Counted from the stretch's first letter, positions 1 to 8,100 are shown. The stretch: 20,714 nucleotides of DNA from a virus (IMGVR_UViG_3300020214_000153:1-20714); one strand, 5' to 3'. Translations and numbers: made by a program. The notes: generated by a model not told the origin, from the sequence alone.

Positions 1-96
1 ACCCATAAAGTATGTTGCCGTATCTCAAAAATACTTCGTTTGTAGAAGATGTGCAAGAAATTGTTGTTGAAAACACTAATAATTTTTTCTAAAATA

Positions 97-834
97 CTAA
101 TATTTTCTTTTATGCATTTTTATAGTGGTTAGTGATACACCATACTTTTCACTCAGCTGATTATTACTAAAATTACCACTTTTCAAATCATCAACAAATT
201 CAACTTTTCTAAGCACAAAGTTTCTCTTTTGTTGACTAATCTTAGTTTTCATTTCATCACTCATAGCACCACGCTTTTTGCCTTTTAAGCCGTTATCATA
301 ACTATAATTGATATTACGATTAGCCAATTTCTCATTTCTCTCCTTATACTTAAGTGTACCATTCTCAACTCCATACTTTTCAATAAACCACTCCAATGTA
401 TAACGTCCTACAGCACGTTCTCGCTGTCTCTCCTTAGCCTCATCACTATGTTTTTTACCATGCATATGACCCACATTATTTGCAGCAGTCATATTTTCTA
501 AGATTTTTTCTTTATTAGGATTATATGTAAAATTATCTCCACCGTTAGCTATTGGACTGATATTATAACCAATATCACGCATATAAGGTTTAAATATATC
601 TAAATAAAATTGTTCTCGTTTAAATAATTCACTTTCATTCACATTCTCCAAAATAACAAATTCAAAACCAGACTCTCCATAAAAATCCCACGCATGTTGC
701 AGCTTAGGATTGATATGTTTATTTTGCTTTAAATCGTTTTTGTGTTCCCACCAACGACGGTCAATATCTTTAGCAGAGCCAATGTAAAACTTACCATTTT
801 TAATATTTGTTATTTTGTATACACCACTTTTCAT
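97..834 (-). CDS. GIY-YIG free-standing homing endonuclease
   Basis: This 245-aa protein is predicted to be a site-specific DNA endonuclease of the GIY-YIG class, of the kind that spreads by cutting intron-like sites in related phage genomes (T4 Seg proteins are the model). The N-terminal nuclease domain (about residues 1-95) shows G4-V-Y, Y17-I-G, R26/R27 as candidate catalytic arginine and E74 in REQFYLD as candidate metal-binding glutamate. Two NUMOD3-like DNA-binding segments follow (about 122-140, GKKHSDEAK; about 183-204). The middle has a KYGVENGTLKYKE segment of a type seen in other homing nucleases. Residues 221-245 look like a small helix-turn-helix (LSEKYGVSLTTIKMHKRKY). The gene lies just past the capsid gene terminator, a common place for such elements. 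No Shine-Dalgarno sequence is visible before the ATG; a sigma70-like promoter lies so close that the transcript would be nearly leaderless. Confidence 0.93.
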   Translation of the reverse strand: MKSGVYKITNIKNGKFYIGSAKDIDRRWWEHKNDLKQNKHINPKLQHAWDFYGESGFEFVILENVNESELFKREQFYLDIFKPYMRDIGYNISPIANGGDNFTYNPNKEKILENMTAANNVGHMHGKKHSDEAKERQRERAVGRYTLEWFIEKYGVENGTLKYKERNEKLANRNINYSYDNGLKGKKRGAMSDEMKTKISQQKRNFVLRKVEFVDDLKSGNFSNNQLSEKYGVSLTTIKMHKRKY

Positions 835-842
835 ATAATATA

Positions 843-871
843 AGTATATACAAATTCTATGGTAATGTCAA
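843..871 (-). promoter_or_regulatory. sigma70-like promoter for the homing endonuclease
   Basis: On the minus strand TTGACA (871-866) is followed after exactly 17 nt by TATACT (848-843), a perfect -35 and a five-of-six -10 match to the bacterial sigma70 consensus. Transcription would begin around 836-837, two or three bases before the ATG at 834. This would free the endonuclease from the late capsid transcript and allow early expression by unmodified host RNA polymerase. The match is direct; use in vivo is inference. Confidence 0.6.
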
Positions 872-891
872 ATATTTTATTTATGTGCAAC

Positions 892-919
892 AAAAAACCC
901 CAACTTTCGTTGGGGTTTT
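892..919 (-). terminator. Intrinsic terminator after the major capsid gene
   Basis: A perfect 11-bp stem (894-904 pairing with 909-919, core CCCCAAC/GTTGGGG) with the loop TTTC is followed on the minus strand by TTTTTTG. It lies 25 bp past the capsid stop codon, so it should end the strongly expressed late capsid transcript. The plus-strand side also carries a short T-run, so it could act in both directions. Confidence 0.88.
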
Positions 920-943
920 GAGTTATTTTAATTGAACCAAGAA

Positions 944-2710
944 TTATACGGTGTCAAGATCACTGATAAGAACTTTTCCATAGAATTCGGGGCGCACTAC
1001 CTTCTTAGCGTAGCGGGTCATTACGCCTCTACGTGGTGTGAAGTTAGTTGGGTCATAAACCAATGGAGTTTGGATTAGTGGAATATATGGAGCATATACT
1101 GCACCGGTTTCTAGGAAGTTGCTTCCACGGAAACCAACCAAGATTACGTTATCAGTCATGTATGGGTTCTTGTAAACTTGGAAGCGACTTGCGAAGCTAC
1201 CAACACGACTTACACCCATTGCGAACTTAGCTTGATCACCATCTGTGTTAACAACATAACCTGGGATTGATTCCAAGATAGTTGCTACGTCTGGTGAACA
1301 TACTAGGAAGTTTGCACCACCACGTAGAGTCAATTGGTGAATCTTGTTTGAGACCTTTTGGATCTTGTTACCAAGAGTTTGGAACCAAGTGCTCTTAACG
1401 TAAGCAGTACGATTTGGTGAGCTGTTAACTACACGGGTGAAGTTAGCAACCGGAGTACCTGTTGTACCACCACCTGCAAAGCTTAGAGTCTTAGTGAACT
1501 CAGTACCAATTTGGGCTGACCAAGCTTCGGTAGTAGTACCAGTTACGGACTCGTTCAACATGTCTAGGATTTCGAGGTCGATTTCCATAGATACATATTC
1601 ACTCAATAGAGCAGTAAGTTCTGCTTCTGCATCGATGGAATGATATGCGTTCAAGTCTTGAGCCAATTCTGGAGTCCAGACTGCTTTCAACTTACGGGTC
1701 TTAGCAACTATTGGTTCGCTGTTTAGTACCAAGTTTACTTCAGGAATACTGATATCGTCACCGATAGGTTGTGTAGCGGTACCAGCAGCATTACCAGAAC
1801 CTTCACCTGCGGTCTTACCAGCTTCAAAGTCACCACGGCGATTATCTGTAGGTTGAATTGTGTAGTTCAACTTTGGAGTTTGTGCTGGGGTAGCAGCGGT
1901 ACTTGATTGACTTACGAACAAGTTAATTACGTAGTTTGGTGCAGCAATAGTACCTGTATTTACTACGTTGGCGTAGGTGTTTAATACAGTTAGGCCTACG
2001 TTACCCGTAGTTTGCAGACCAAATGAACGTACTGCGTTCAAGTCAGCATTCCATACATAACCAGCAGCGGCTAAAGATCCGTTTGTGGCTTGAGTATTGT
2101 CGTTAATATCTAGAGCAATCTTGAAGACACCCTTAACATTAGTGCCTGACAATGAGGAGCTAAATGCTGAATCAAATTGTAGATCTTTCCAGCTTGCGGA
2201 AGTTACAGTTGCGTTTGCGGATGTGAATGCTGAACTCGTTACTACACGTTCAGAGTAAGCAAAACGACCTTGACCGTATAGACCATTTACTGCTGCATCG
2301 GTTGAACCGAACTTAGCAGAATTGGTACCACCGAACAAGCTAGTGCCTGGGGTTTGACCCAACTTACCAGTACCATACTTAAAGTCTAAGTAAAATACTA
2401 GACCGGATGGTAAATTCATTGGTTGAACGCTTACGAATTCCTTAGCAGCAATTTCAGCGAATACACGGCGAACTAATGGTAGAGCAACGCCAGCCCATTG
2501 TTCTGAACTGGTTGATGTACCAGTTGTAGAAGCTTCATCTAGCAATTGCTTTGCTTGGTTTTCTAATAGGATTGACATGTGTGCCTTTTCAACACCAGTT
2601 ACGCCTTCAAGAAGGCCTGTCTTTTCCCACTTAGTTTGTAATCCACGGGTTTCGGCCATCAATTTGGCTTGTGGATTCATATTATTTGTTAATAGACTTT
2701 TTACATCCAT
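944..2710 (-). CDS. 23: Major capsid protein (T4 gp23-like)
   Basis: This 588-aa protein forms the hexameric shell of the head. It matches T4 gp23 along its length: LVRRVFAEIAAKEFVSVQPM (about 79-98) corresponds to the T4 segment LVRRAIPNLIAFDICGVQPM; KLKAVWTPELAQDLNAYHSIDAEAEL (about 343-368) is the conserved P-domain stretch; and YAPYIPLIQTPLVYDP with MTRYAKK near the C-terminus is diagnostic. It is longer than T4 gp23 (521 aa). The extra length is mostly a Gly/Ala/Thr-rich region around residues 190-320, where T4 has its surface insertion domain. Residues 1-59 look like a prosequence ending in LLDE59-A60, which fits the [LI]xE site cut by the gp21 protease. A good Shine-Dalgarno (AAGGA, 2724-2720) sits 9 nt before the ATG. 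It is the last gene before the hairpin terminator. Confidence 0.96.
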   Translation of the reverse strand: MDVKSLLTNNMNPQAKLMAETRGLQTKWEKTGLLEGVTGVEKAHMSILLENQAKQLLDEASTTGTSTSSEQWAGVALPLVRRVFAEIAAKEFVSVQPMNLPSGLVFYLDFKYGTGKLGQTPGTSLFGGTNSAKFGSTDAAVNGLYGQGRFAYSERVVTSSAFTSANATVTSASWKDLQFDSAFSSSLSGTNVKGVFKIALDINDNTQATNGSLAAAGYVWNADLNAVRSFGLQTTGNVGLTVLNTYANVVNTGTIAAPNYVINLFVSQSSTAATPAQTPKLNYTIQPTDNRRGDFEAGKTAGEGSGNAAGTATQPIGDDISIPEVNLVLNSEPIVAKTRKLKAVWTPELAQDLNAYHSIDAEAELTALLSEYVSMEIDLEILDMLNESVTGTTTEAWSAQIGTEFTKTLSFAGGGTTGTPVANFTRVVNSSPNRTAYVKSTWFQTLGNKIQKVSNKIHQLTLRGGANFLVCSPDVATILESIPGYVVNTDGDQAKFAMGVSRVGSFASRFQVYKNPYMTDNVILVGFRGSNFLETGAVYAPYIPLIQTPLVYDPTNFTPRRGVMTRYAKKVVRPEFYGKVLISDLDTV

Positions 2711-2761
2711 AATATTTTTTCCTTTTTTTATCTTTTTGGTTTGTTAATACTCGCAAACTAA

Positions 2762-3883
2762 TTACTTCTTAATTCCTGCGAGCTTTTGGAATCTTGAAGC
2801 CATCACATCAGCTTGAGGTTCTACAATGGTAGATTCAGGCTTTGTGCTGGATACTGGTTTGCTTGCCAAACCTTCGGTGATAGTACTTACAGTTGCATTT
2901 GTCTTCTTTTTAACAACTGATCCACCTCCATTAATTGATTCGGCCAAAACTGTATATGCCAACTTGACTTCACGAATATTTTTAGTCAAGTCGAAAGTGT
3001 TAATAATCTTCAACTTTTGTTCTTCGGTCAAAGTCTTGCCCTTGAACAACTTGTTGGTGTATAGCAACTTAGCATTTAACAAATTGGTTTCTGATAGAAC
3101 ACCTTTCAAATACTTGACAGTTTCTACGTGTTCACTCAATTGGTTCTTCAATGCTTCGTTTTCTTCATTAATAGCTACTAGAGCTTCTGCCATTTCTTCA
3201 CAGGTTACATCCCCTTCAGATGGTGATGGAACTTGACCTGGGGCAGGAGCTGCGGATGCGGCTGGAACTGCTTCTGGAGCAGCTGCAGCTGGAGCAACAG
3301 GAGCGGCTGGAGCTGCTGGAGCTGCTACGGCAGCAGCGGCTGGATCGACGTTTTCTTCTTCAGTTTCTAGTTCTGCTAGAAGTTCATCTAAATTTACTGT
3401 TTCATCCATATCATCCATTTCCTCCAGGCCATCCGCATCTTTATTGATGCTTTCGTCTTTCTCTGGTTTGTCTGTGTCATCATGTCTGTGTCCGACCTCA
3501 CCTTCTAGCTCTGCTAGAATTTCTTCAAGTTCTTCGCTGGTTACTTCGGCACCCTCTTCTTCTTCAAGCTTAGCAACTTCAGTTTCGTTACCACTTGTTT
3601 CGGTTGATGTCTTGTTAGCCGAAGCAGATGGAGATTTTGGATGTTGCGTATCAGCAGTATTACCCTTTTCACCGCCGATACCGGATGAAGCTAACTTTTC
3701 TTCAACTTTACCTTCTTTAGTTTCGGTGTTTTCTTCTTCAACCATTTCTTTCTTGAGTTGGTCTGCGAACATTTCTTTCATGCTCTTAGCAAAATTTTCC
3801 TCAAGAAAAGTTTTTGCATTAGCAATTGCAGTTTCACGAACTGCCTTTGCGTCTGCGATGCTTTCCTTTAATAGATCGCTCAT
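2762..3883 (-). CDS. 22: Prohead core scaffolding protein (gp22-like)
   Basis: This 373-aa protein lies immediately upstream of the capsid gene, where T4 encodes its main scaffold gp22, and has the expected character: highly charged, helical and very acidic in the middle. The N-terminal third is helical and Lys/Glu-rich (LLKESIADAKAVRETAIANA). Residues about 95-180 are strongly acidic. Residues about 180-215 are an Ala/Pro linker. Residues about 225-330 form a second helical part, and the chain ends in a basic SRFQKLAGIKK. Scaffold C-termini commonly contact the capsid protein, so that tail may be the functional end. Many LxE tripeptides are present, as expected if gp21 degrades it during maturation. 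A Shine-Dalgarno AGAAAGGT (3900-3893) lies 9 nt before the ATG. The assignment rests on position and composition more than on residue identity. Confidence 0.8.
   Translation of the reverse strand: MSDLLKESIADAKAVRETAIANAKTFLEENFAKSMKEMFADQLKKEMVEEENTETKEGKVEEKLASSGIGGEKGNTADTQHPKSPSASANKTSTETSGNETEVAKLEEEEGAEVTSEELEEILAELEGEVGHRHDDTDKPEKDESINKDADGLEEMDDMDETVNLDELLAELETEEENVDPAAAAVAAPAAPAAPVAPAAAAPEAVPAASAAPAPGQVPSPSEGDVTCEEMAEALVAINEENEALKNQLSEHVETVKYLKGVLSETNLLNAKLLYTNKLFKGKTLTEEQKLKIINTFDLTKNIREVKLAYTVLAESINGGGSVVKKKTNATVSTITEGLASKPVSSTKPESTIVEPQADVMASRFQKLAGIKK
3230..3347 (-). repeat. Ala/Pro low-complexity coding repeat in the scaffold gene
   Basis: This stretch consists of degenerate GCN/CCN codon repeats (repeated GCTGGAGC-type units on the plus strand) and encodes an Ala/Pro linker in the scaffold protein. 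Its G+C is visibly higher than in the surrounding DNA. It probably arose by codon-repeat expansion and separates the acidic middle from the C-terminal helical part. Confidence 0.6.
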
Positions 3884-3964
3884 ATTAATTTTACCTTTCT
3901 TATATTGTTTGTGAAGTTATTATAGAACTCCAAAGAAGATTGATTTTTTGTAGACATCAAATGA

Positions 3965-3991
3965 TTGACGTATTTAATAAATAAATATAAT
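3965..3991 (+). promoter_or_regulatory. Possible sigma70-like promoter for the plus-strand gene pair
   Basis: TTGACG (3965-3970) and TATAAT (3986-3991) are separated by 15 nt, slightly shorter than the ideal 17. They lie about 40 bp before the ATG at 4033 in the divergent gap between the scaffold gene and the plus-strand genes. The gap is so AT-rich that chance matches are likely, so the call is tentative. Confidence 0.35.
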
Positions 3992-4032
3992 TAAAATGCA
4001 TAATATATTAAAAAAAATCATATTTATTGTAT

Positions 4033-4644
4033 ATGCCTGCTAAAAGTGAAAAACAAGCAAGACTATTCAGATTAGTACGTGGATTACAAAAAGGTGATAT
4101 ATCACCAAATAAAGTATCTCCACAAATTCTTAAAATGGCAAAAACAATCAAACCAACTAGTGTGAATCATTTTATCAAAATTAAAGAAATACTTCACAAA
4201 TTAAAAGAAGGATACAAAGAAAGTGGATCTGAATATACTCTTAGTAAGGCAAAAGAAATCATTGATAAACCGTTTGACCAAGTATTAAGAGAAAATGTTG
4301 GTCTACCATTTAATCAAAAAGAATTATTAGTATTTCAATCCAAACAAAATGGATTTGCTGGGTTTGGAAAAACAAATTTTATACACAAAAGAAGCACCGG
4401 TGAAATCATCGCGGATATACATAGTAATGATTCTTCAAAAAAATTTGTCTTCAAAAAGTTAGCCAATAATCAAAATAAAGGTCTTTATAACTATGCTTGT
4501 TTTATCAGAATTATGTCAGATGATACAGATAAACCTGAAGATAAAGTGTTTTATACACTAAGTAATATTTTTGAAGATGATGAATCTGGGAAAACCAAAG
4601 TCTTATCAGACTTTATTGATAGAATTAACTCATATGGCCTATAA
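4033..4644 (+). CDS. Hypothetical protein, DUF3008-like N-terminus
   Basis: This 203-aa protein is counted from the ATG at 4033; a TTG two codons upstream is the only longer option. It begins MPAKSEKQARLFRLVRGLQKG, which resembles the small phage/bacterial family described as DUF3008 (typically MPAKSxxQ-hydrophobic-G). Function is unknown. A basic helical N-terminal part (about 1-90) is followed by a more mixed part with KFVFKKLANNQ and a C-terminal acidic stretch (DDTDKPEDK). No signal peptide or membrane segment is seen. It is on the opposite strand to the whole head module and reads away from the scaffold gene. It overlaps the next gene by 11 bp, so the two are probably co-expressed. No clear Shine-Dalgarno is visible. 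Confidence 0.78.
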   Translation: MPAKSEKQARLFRLVRGLQKGDISPNKVSPQILKMAKTIKPTSVNHFIKIKEILHKLKEGYKESGSEYTLSKAKEIIDKPFDQVLRENVGLPFNQKELLVFQSKQNGFAGFGKTNFIHKRSTGEIIADIHSNDSSKKFVFKKLANNQNKGLYNYACFIRIMSDDTDKPEDKVFYTLSNIFEDDESGKTKVLSDFIDRINSYGL

Positions 4645-5065
4645 TTATAATCCAAAATTTAAAAATTACATTGAATCACAAGATAGTAATTTGAAATTTA
4701 TTATTAATAAAGATAGAGATAATCATGATTTTAACTATAGACCTACAACTATGAAAATGAAAAACTTTCTTAATGTAGAAACTGAAGATAATCCTAAATA
4801 TAAAATAATGGATATCGATAATCCAAACGGATGGTCATTTAATGAACTTGATACATTAGGTCACATGGGGTTCAAAATGGATAATGACTATGATATGACC
4901 TGCGAAGTAGAGATTCCATCACTTGAAATGGAAAATGAAAAACAATTTGTTAAGATTTATAAAGAAGAAGACGGATATGTTTTAGAAACAACTCGTCGTT
5001 ACGTATTTGAAAGTTTTAATAAACTATTGGAATTTATTGATAATATTCCAACAAAGATATTTTAA
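4634..5065 (+). CDS. Hypothetical protein, plus-strand pair member
   Basis: I do not recognise this 143-aa protein. The ATG at 4634 (MAYNYNPKFKNY) is preferred: the frame can be extended to an ATG at 4571, but that part lies wholly inside the preceding gene and reads like an out-of-frame translation of it. The protein is acidic and rich in Asn, Asp and aromatic residues, with no evident motif, signal peptide or membrane helix. The C-terminal half (VKIYKEEDGYVLETTRRYVFES) looks like strands followed by an amphipathic helix, suggesting a small globular domain. Its stop codon overlaps the stop of the convergent minus-strand gene, so the two transcripts run into each other without a visible terminator. 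Confidence 0.72.
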   Translation: MAYNYNPKFKNYIESQDSNLKFIINKDRDNHDFNYRPTTMKMKNFLNVETEDNPKYKIMDIDNPNGWSFNELDTLGHMGFKMDNDYDMTCEVEIPSLEMENEKQFVKIYKEEDGYVLETTRRYVFESFNKLLEFIDNIPTKIF

Positions 5066-5526
5066 TTAGGTTGGTCGATATCTCTTGAAGAAACAATGCT
5101 AACTGAATCAGGTCTACCTTGTACTTGATACGATTGAGGAGATTCCGTAATTGGATCCGCAATCTCAAAATAACGTTCTAGTTTCATACCGATTTCTTCA
5201 TAAAGCATTTCAAGTTTGTGTTCTATTTCTTTAATCTTTTGTGATTCTTCGTAAAGTTTACCGGCCATCCTCTTTACTTCTTTCATATCACGTTCAACCA
5301 TCTTAGCTTCCATCCAATCACCACACTCCTTTAGTGTGTAACGCTCGGCTAAATTAATCACATCAATAATTTTATGTGCTGTTTCATAAATAGATTCAGC
5401 CTTTAAGCTCTTGCGATATTCATTATAAGCTTTGATGGTTTCATATAGCTTTACTTTTTCTTCTTTTGTAAGAGGAGTATAAGCAACTTCGGTTGAATTC
5501 TCTACTAGATGTTTTAGCTTTATCAT
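5062..5526 (-). CDS. Hypothetical helical protein with capsid-targeting-like N-terminus
   Basis: This 154-aa protein of unknown function lies just downstream of the prohead protease gene (22 bp gap). Most of it is predicted helix with heptad-like spacing (about residues 20-120), rich in Glu and Lys, and includes KEVKRMAGKLYEESQKIKEIEHKLEML. This suggests a coiled coil. The last 30 residues are less structured. The start MIKLKHLVEN resembles the starts of two other proteins in this window and the T4 internal-protein capsid-targeting sequence, with a possible gp21 site after LVE9. It could be a prohead core or internal head protein, in line with its place between gp21 and gp22. Its stop overlaps that of the convergent plus-strand gene. 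Confidence 0.75.
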   Translation of the reverse strand: MIKLKHLVENSTEVAYTPLTKEEKVKLYETIKAYNEYRKSLKAESIYETAHKIIDVINLAERYTLKECGDWMEAKMVERDMKEVKRMAGKLYEESQKIKEIEHKLEMLYEEIGMKLERYFEIADPITESPQSYQVQGRPDSVSIVSSRDIDQPN

Positions 5527-5548
5527 ATGAATATAAATATTAGTTAAA

Positions 5549-6151
5549 TTACAATTCGGAAAGAATATTATGAATTAATCTTTCTGCATTTGTATAAGGA
5601 TTTACGATAATTTTATTATCTACACTTTCGTTGATTTTACCTTGTGGATACATGAATGCACCTTGTGTGCTTGGATTGCTTACAAAGTCAAAAGCAATTA
5701 AATCAAAATCATCTTGTACAATATCAGCACCTTCACGCATATCTTTCTTTACACTACCTAGACCACGACTACTAATACCCAATAGAATACCAGATTGTAA
5801 TAGATCTTTTAAAATATTACCACTGGGTGTAGGAAGAATTTCTACAGTACCAACCAAATCTTTACCATCCCATCCCATGTCAACAATGTTATGGCTAACA
5901 TTCTTTAAATTAACAACGGACGATTCTGGATGGTCAAGTTCGCCCATAGCACGACGTTGCTTTACAAAGTTTTCCATATACTTGTCAGCTTCACGTTTTA
6001 ATACGTCTTCTGGATATAAACGACCATTTTGGTTCTTTGCGTCAGCACGTTGTAATACTCCACTAACTAATAATTTGCCGTCTTTTAAAGACTCATTTAA
6101 TGAAGTTTTTTTAAATTTGAATGGTAATACATCAATTAATATTTGTTTCAT
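5549..6151 (-). CDS. 21: Prohead maturation protease (T4 gp21-like)
   Basis: This 200-aa serine protease of the prohead core (T4 gp21 family, herpesvirus-assemblin-like fold) cleaves scaffold, capsid protein and internal proteins after [LI]xE before DNA packaging. The catalytic histidine is probably H74 in GELDHPES and the nucleophile S127 or S128 in LLGISSRGLGS; both surroundings are typical of the family. The length matches T4 gp21 (212 aa). The ATG at 6151 is chosen over one 18 codons upstream, because the latter would overlap the preceding gene by 53 bp while 6151 leaves one base after its stop. Possible self-cleavage sites are SLNE20-S and INE175-S. It follows the 362-aa gene and precedes the 154-aa gene, in the T4 order portal, core proteins, protease, scaffold, capsid. 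Confidence 0.94.
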   Translation of the reverse strand: MKQILIDVLPFKFKKTSLNESLKDGKLLVSGVLQRADAKNQNGRLYPEDVLKREADKYMENFVKQRRAMGELDHPESSVVNLKNVSHNIVDMGWDGKDLVGTVEILPTPSGNILKDLLQSGILLGISSRGLGSVKKDMREGADIVQDDFDLIAFDFVSNPSTQGAFMYPQGKINESVDNKIIVNPYTNAERLIHNILSEL

Positions 6152-6152
6152 A

Positions 6153-7241
6153 TTAAGCAGTAGGTTGAGTTCCTGGTGGCTTTTCACCAGCGGTTTGTTT
6201 AGCAACTGCAGGCTCGTCAGATGTTACAACATTTGATGGTTGTGTAACAACTTGTTTATTTGGATCAACCAAAGCCTTTGATTTAGCAATTTGATATTGA
6301 TCTTTAGGTTTCACATCTGCCTTTCCTAAAATTCTGATTTTAAATCCTGGTTTAATAAAGAACTTAGCAACTTTTTGTTTACTTTCTTCACGACCCGTTA
6401 TTACAATTACATATCTATCATAATAATAATCAATATTTACTCCTGTAACGTTGATTGTATAATCTGCTTCTGGTTGTTTATATCCCTTACTAGCACGCAC
6501 AACTATCTTTTTATCCAAAATAGCATCTTGAATTTTTCTTTGTAAATTAGTCTTTAATTGTTCAGTACTATCCTTTAATTTTGAATCAAAATCTGTAAAA
6601 TCGGTTTGTACATTATACGATTGAACATTTATATCTACATTTGATGTTTTTGGTTTTGTTGCGACTGGATTAGGTTGAGCTGTTGACGCAGCGGTTGCTG
6701 GTTCCGCAACTGGTTGACCTTCAACTTCATGTTGTAATTTATAAATTAAACCACCAACGCCTTCTTTACGTATTTTTTTGACAAGTTTAATAGCTTGTTC
6801 GGTCATTGGCAATTGACCTTGTTCATGACCTGCTAAACCAGGATCCAATTCAGGATCACCATGTTGTACTAAACCATTTTGATCTCTATAGGTAGATACT
6901 GGTTCAATATTTTGAGCAGGTGTTACATAAGCTGGTTCACTATACATTTGATTTTCCAACTTATAATTTTGACTTTTTTTAACTTTCTTAGTAGGTGTAA
7001 ATCCGGCTTGATGTACAACGCTTGGTCTAGCACCTTTTCTATTAAAAGCAAATGGTGTAGTACCAATATCACCACCCATATGCGCTCCGCCTGTAGCAAC
7101 GCCCATAGTGCCCGTTGTACTAGCCTCATTCTTCTTTAACTCGGCATCTACCTGATTTTCTATTTTTTCACGATAAATTTGAGCATATTTTTTTACAACT
7201 TCTCCAAACGAATCGCTAGACTTTTTAAGATGATTTTTCAT
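6153..7241 (-). CDS. Hypothetical prohead-region protein, 362 aa
   Basis: I do not recognise this protein. It lies between portal and protease genes, where T4 encodes small core proteins gp67 and gp68, so a prohead or internal head role is plausible. The N-terminus is basic and helical (MKNHLKKSSDSFGEVVKKYAQIYREKIENQ). Residues about 40-190 are disordered-looking, Gly/Pro/Thr-rich with GVATGGAHMGGDIGTTPFAF. Residues about 210-320 form a compact mixed alpha/beta part with DYTINVTGVNIDYYYDRYVIVITGR. The C-terminus is again Pro/Thr/Ala-rich. There is no signal peptide or membrane helix. Its start overlaps the preceding gene by 17 bp and its stop is one base from the gp21 start, so the three genes are almost certainly translated from one message. 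Confidence 0.82.
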   Translation of the reverse strand: MKNHLKKSSDSFGEVVKKYAQIYREKIENQVDAELKKNEASTTGTMGVATGGAHMGGDIGTTPFAFNRKGARPSVVHQAGFTPTKKVKKSQNYKLENQMYSEPAYVTPAQNIEPVSTYRDQNGLVQHGDPELDPGLAGHEQGQLPMTEQAIKLVKKIRKEGVGGLIYKLQHEVEGQPVAEPATAASTAQPNPVATKPKTSNVDINVQSYNVQTDFTDFDSKLKDSTEQLKTNLQRKIQDAILDKKIVVRASKGYKQPEADYTINVTGVNIDYYYDRYVIVITGREESKQKVAKFFIKPGFKIRILGKADVKPKDQYQIAKSKALVDPNKQVVTQPSNVVTSDEPAVAKQTAGEKPPGTQPTA

Positions 7242-8100
7242 TTTGAATCTTATTCAGTTCCTCAATTAATTCATATGCAGTTAAGAGTGATGTCAATTGG
7301 TTTTCTTTTACCAATCCATTTATGGTTTTATTTGAAAGTTGTGTAATAGTCTCGTTTAATTTAATCTTAATAATATCATTATTAACAATCTTAGATGAAC
7401 TTTCTTTCAATATACCAGATACTCTTTTGTATTCAAGATTCACAAATTCAGTAAATTTATTTGTATTTGATACATTTGTGATATATTCTTTCAACAAACG
7501 TTTTTGGTCAGGTAGTAAATTACTATACTTTTTGTTGAAGTTTTCAATTAGGAACTTATAAGCAATCAAACGAACTTCAGCAGTTTGAGAACTATACAAA
7601 TCAAGTGGTTGTGATTCATTCTTTTTTATCTTAGTCAAATTCTCAACAACATATTCTCTTGATTCGATTAATTCTTCCACCCCAAACTTTACCTCATTAA
7701 CATTTTCATTTTCAAACAATTTATATATTGATGCATACAACTTATAATTTGGAATCTTATTCTTTAGGAACTCATCGATATTATACTTTTCTTTTATTTC
7801 TTTTACCAAATTATACTTTTGTTTATTTAATTCACGACTATTAATCTTAGAACGAGTCTGCAAAACAACATCTAAAATACGATCTGCCGATTCTGGATTC
7901 CTAGAAGATTGTGATGATATAAAGTTGTATAATTGGAACTCTTTACCCAACTCCTTTGACTCGTTGAAATAATTGAACATTAGATTTTTCGTGAATGTTT
8001 CATCACGTCCGGCAAGAATATCAGACGTTATTTGTCGGGTAAGTAATTCAAATAGCACTCCGCTATTTTTAAACTTAGAATGTTTCGCTTTCTTATGCAT
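7225..8100 (-). CDS. Hypothetical prohead-region protein, 291 aa
   Basis: This protein of unknown function is encoded directly after the portal gene. The ATG at 8100 (MHKKAKHSKFKNSGVLFELL) is chosen; a TTG three codons upstream is possible but weaker, and GGAA just before the ATG can serve as a weak ribosome site. The protein is almost all helical and Lys/Asn/Glu-rich, without cysteines, membrane segments or recognisable catalytic motifs. The basic N-terminus (KKAKHSKFKNSG) suggests contact with nucleic acid or an acidic partner. By position it replaces T4 gp67/gp68 but is much larger. A TATAAATA octamer 47 bp upstream suggests its own late promoter. The last 17 bp overlap the start of the next gene. 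Confidence 0.82.
   Translation of the reverse strand: MHKKAKHSKFKNSGVLFELLTRQITSDILAGRDETFTKNLMFNYFNESKELGKEFQLYNFISSQSSRNPESADRILDVVLQTRSKINSRELNKQKYNLVKEIKEKYNIDEFLKNKIPNYKLYASIYKLFENENVNEVKFGVEELIESREYVVENLTKIKKNESQPLDLYSSQTAEVRLIAYKFLIENFNKKYSNLLPDQKRLLKEYITNVSNTNKFTEFVNLEYKRVSGILKESSSKIVNNDIIKIKLNETITQLSNKTINGLVKENQLTSLLTAYELIEELNKIQNEKSS

Noticed and set aside
2826-3914. Long plus-strand open frames opposite the scaffold gene
   Set aside because: They mirror the Ala/Pro/Glu codon repeats of the minus-strand scaffold gene and give Ser- or Leu-rich low-complexity products with no ribosome site; the minus-strand gene has a good Shine-Dalgarno and the expected gp22 position.
4571-4633. Upstream ATG extending the second plus-strand gene
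   Set aside because: The extra 21 residues lie wholly in another frame of the preceding gene; the ATG at 4634 gives a short 11-bp overlap.
6152-6205. Upstream ATG that would lengthen gp21 by 18 residues
   Set aside because: It would overlap the preceding gene by 53 bp; the ATG at 6151 is one base after that gene's stop and gives a family-like length.
5631-6236. 201-codon plus-strand frame opposite the gp21 protease gene
   Set aside because: The minus-strand product has clear protease motifs (GELDHPES, GISSRG); the opposite frame has no recognisable features.
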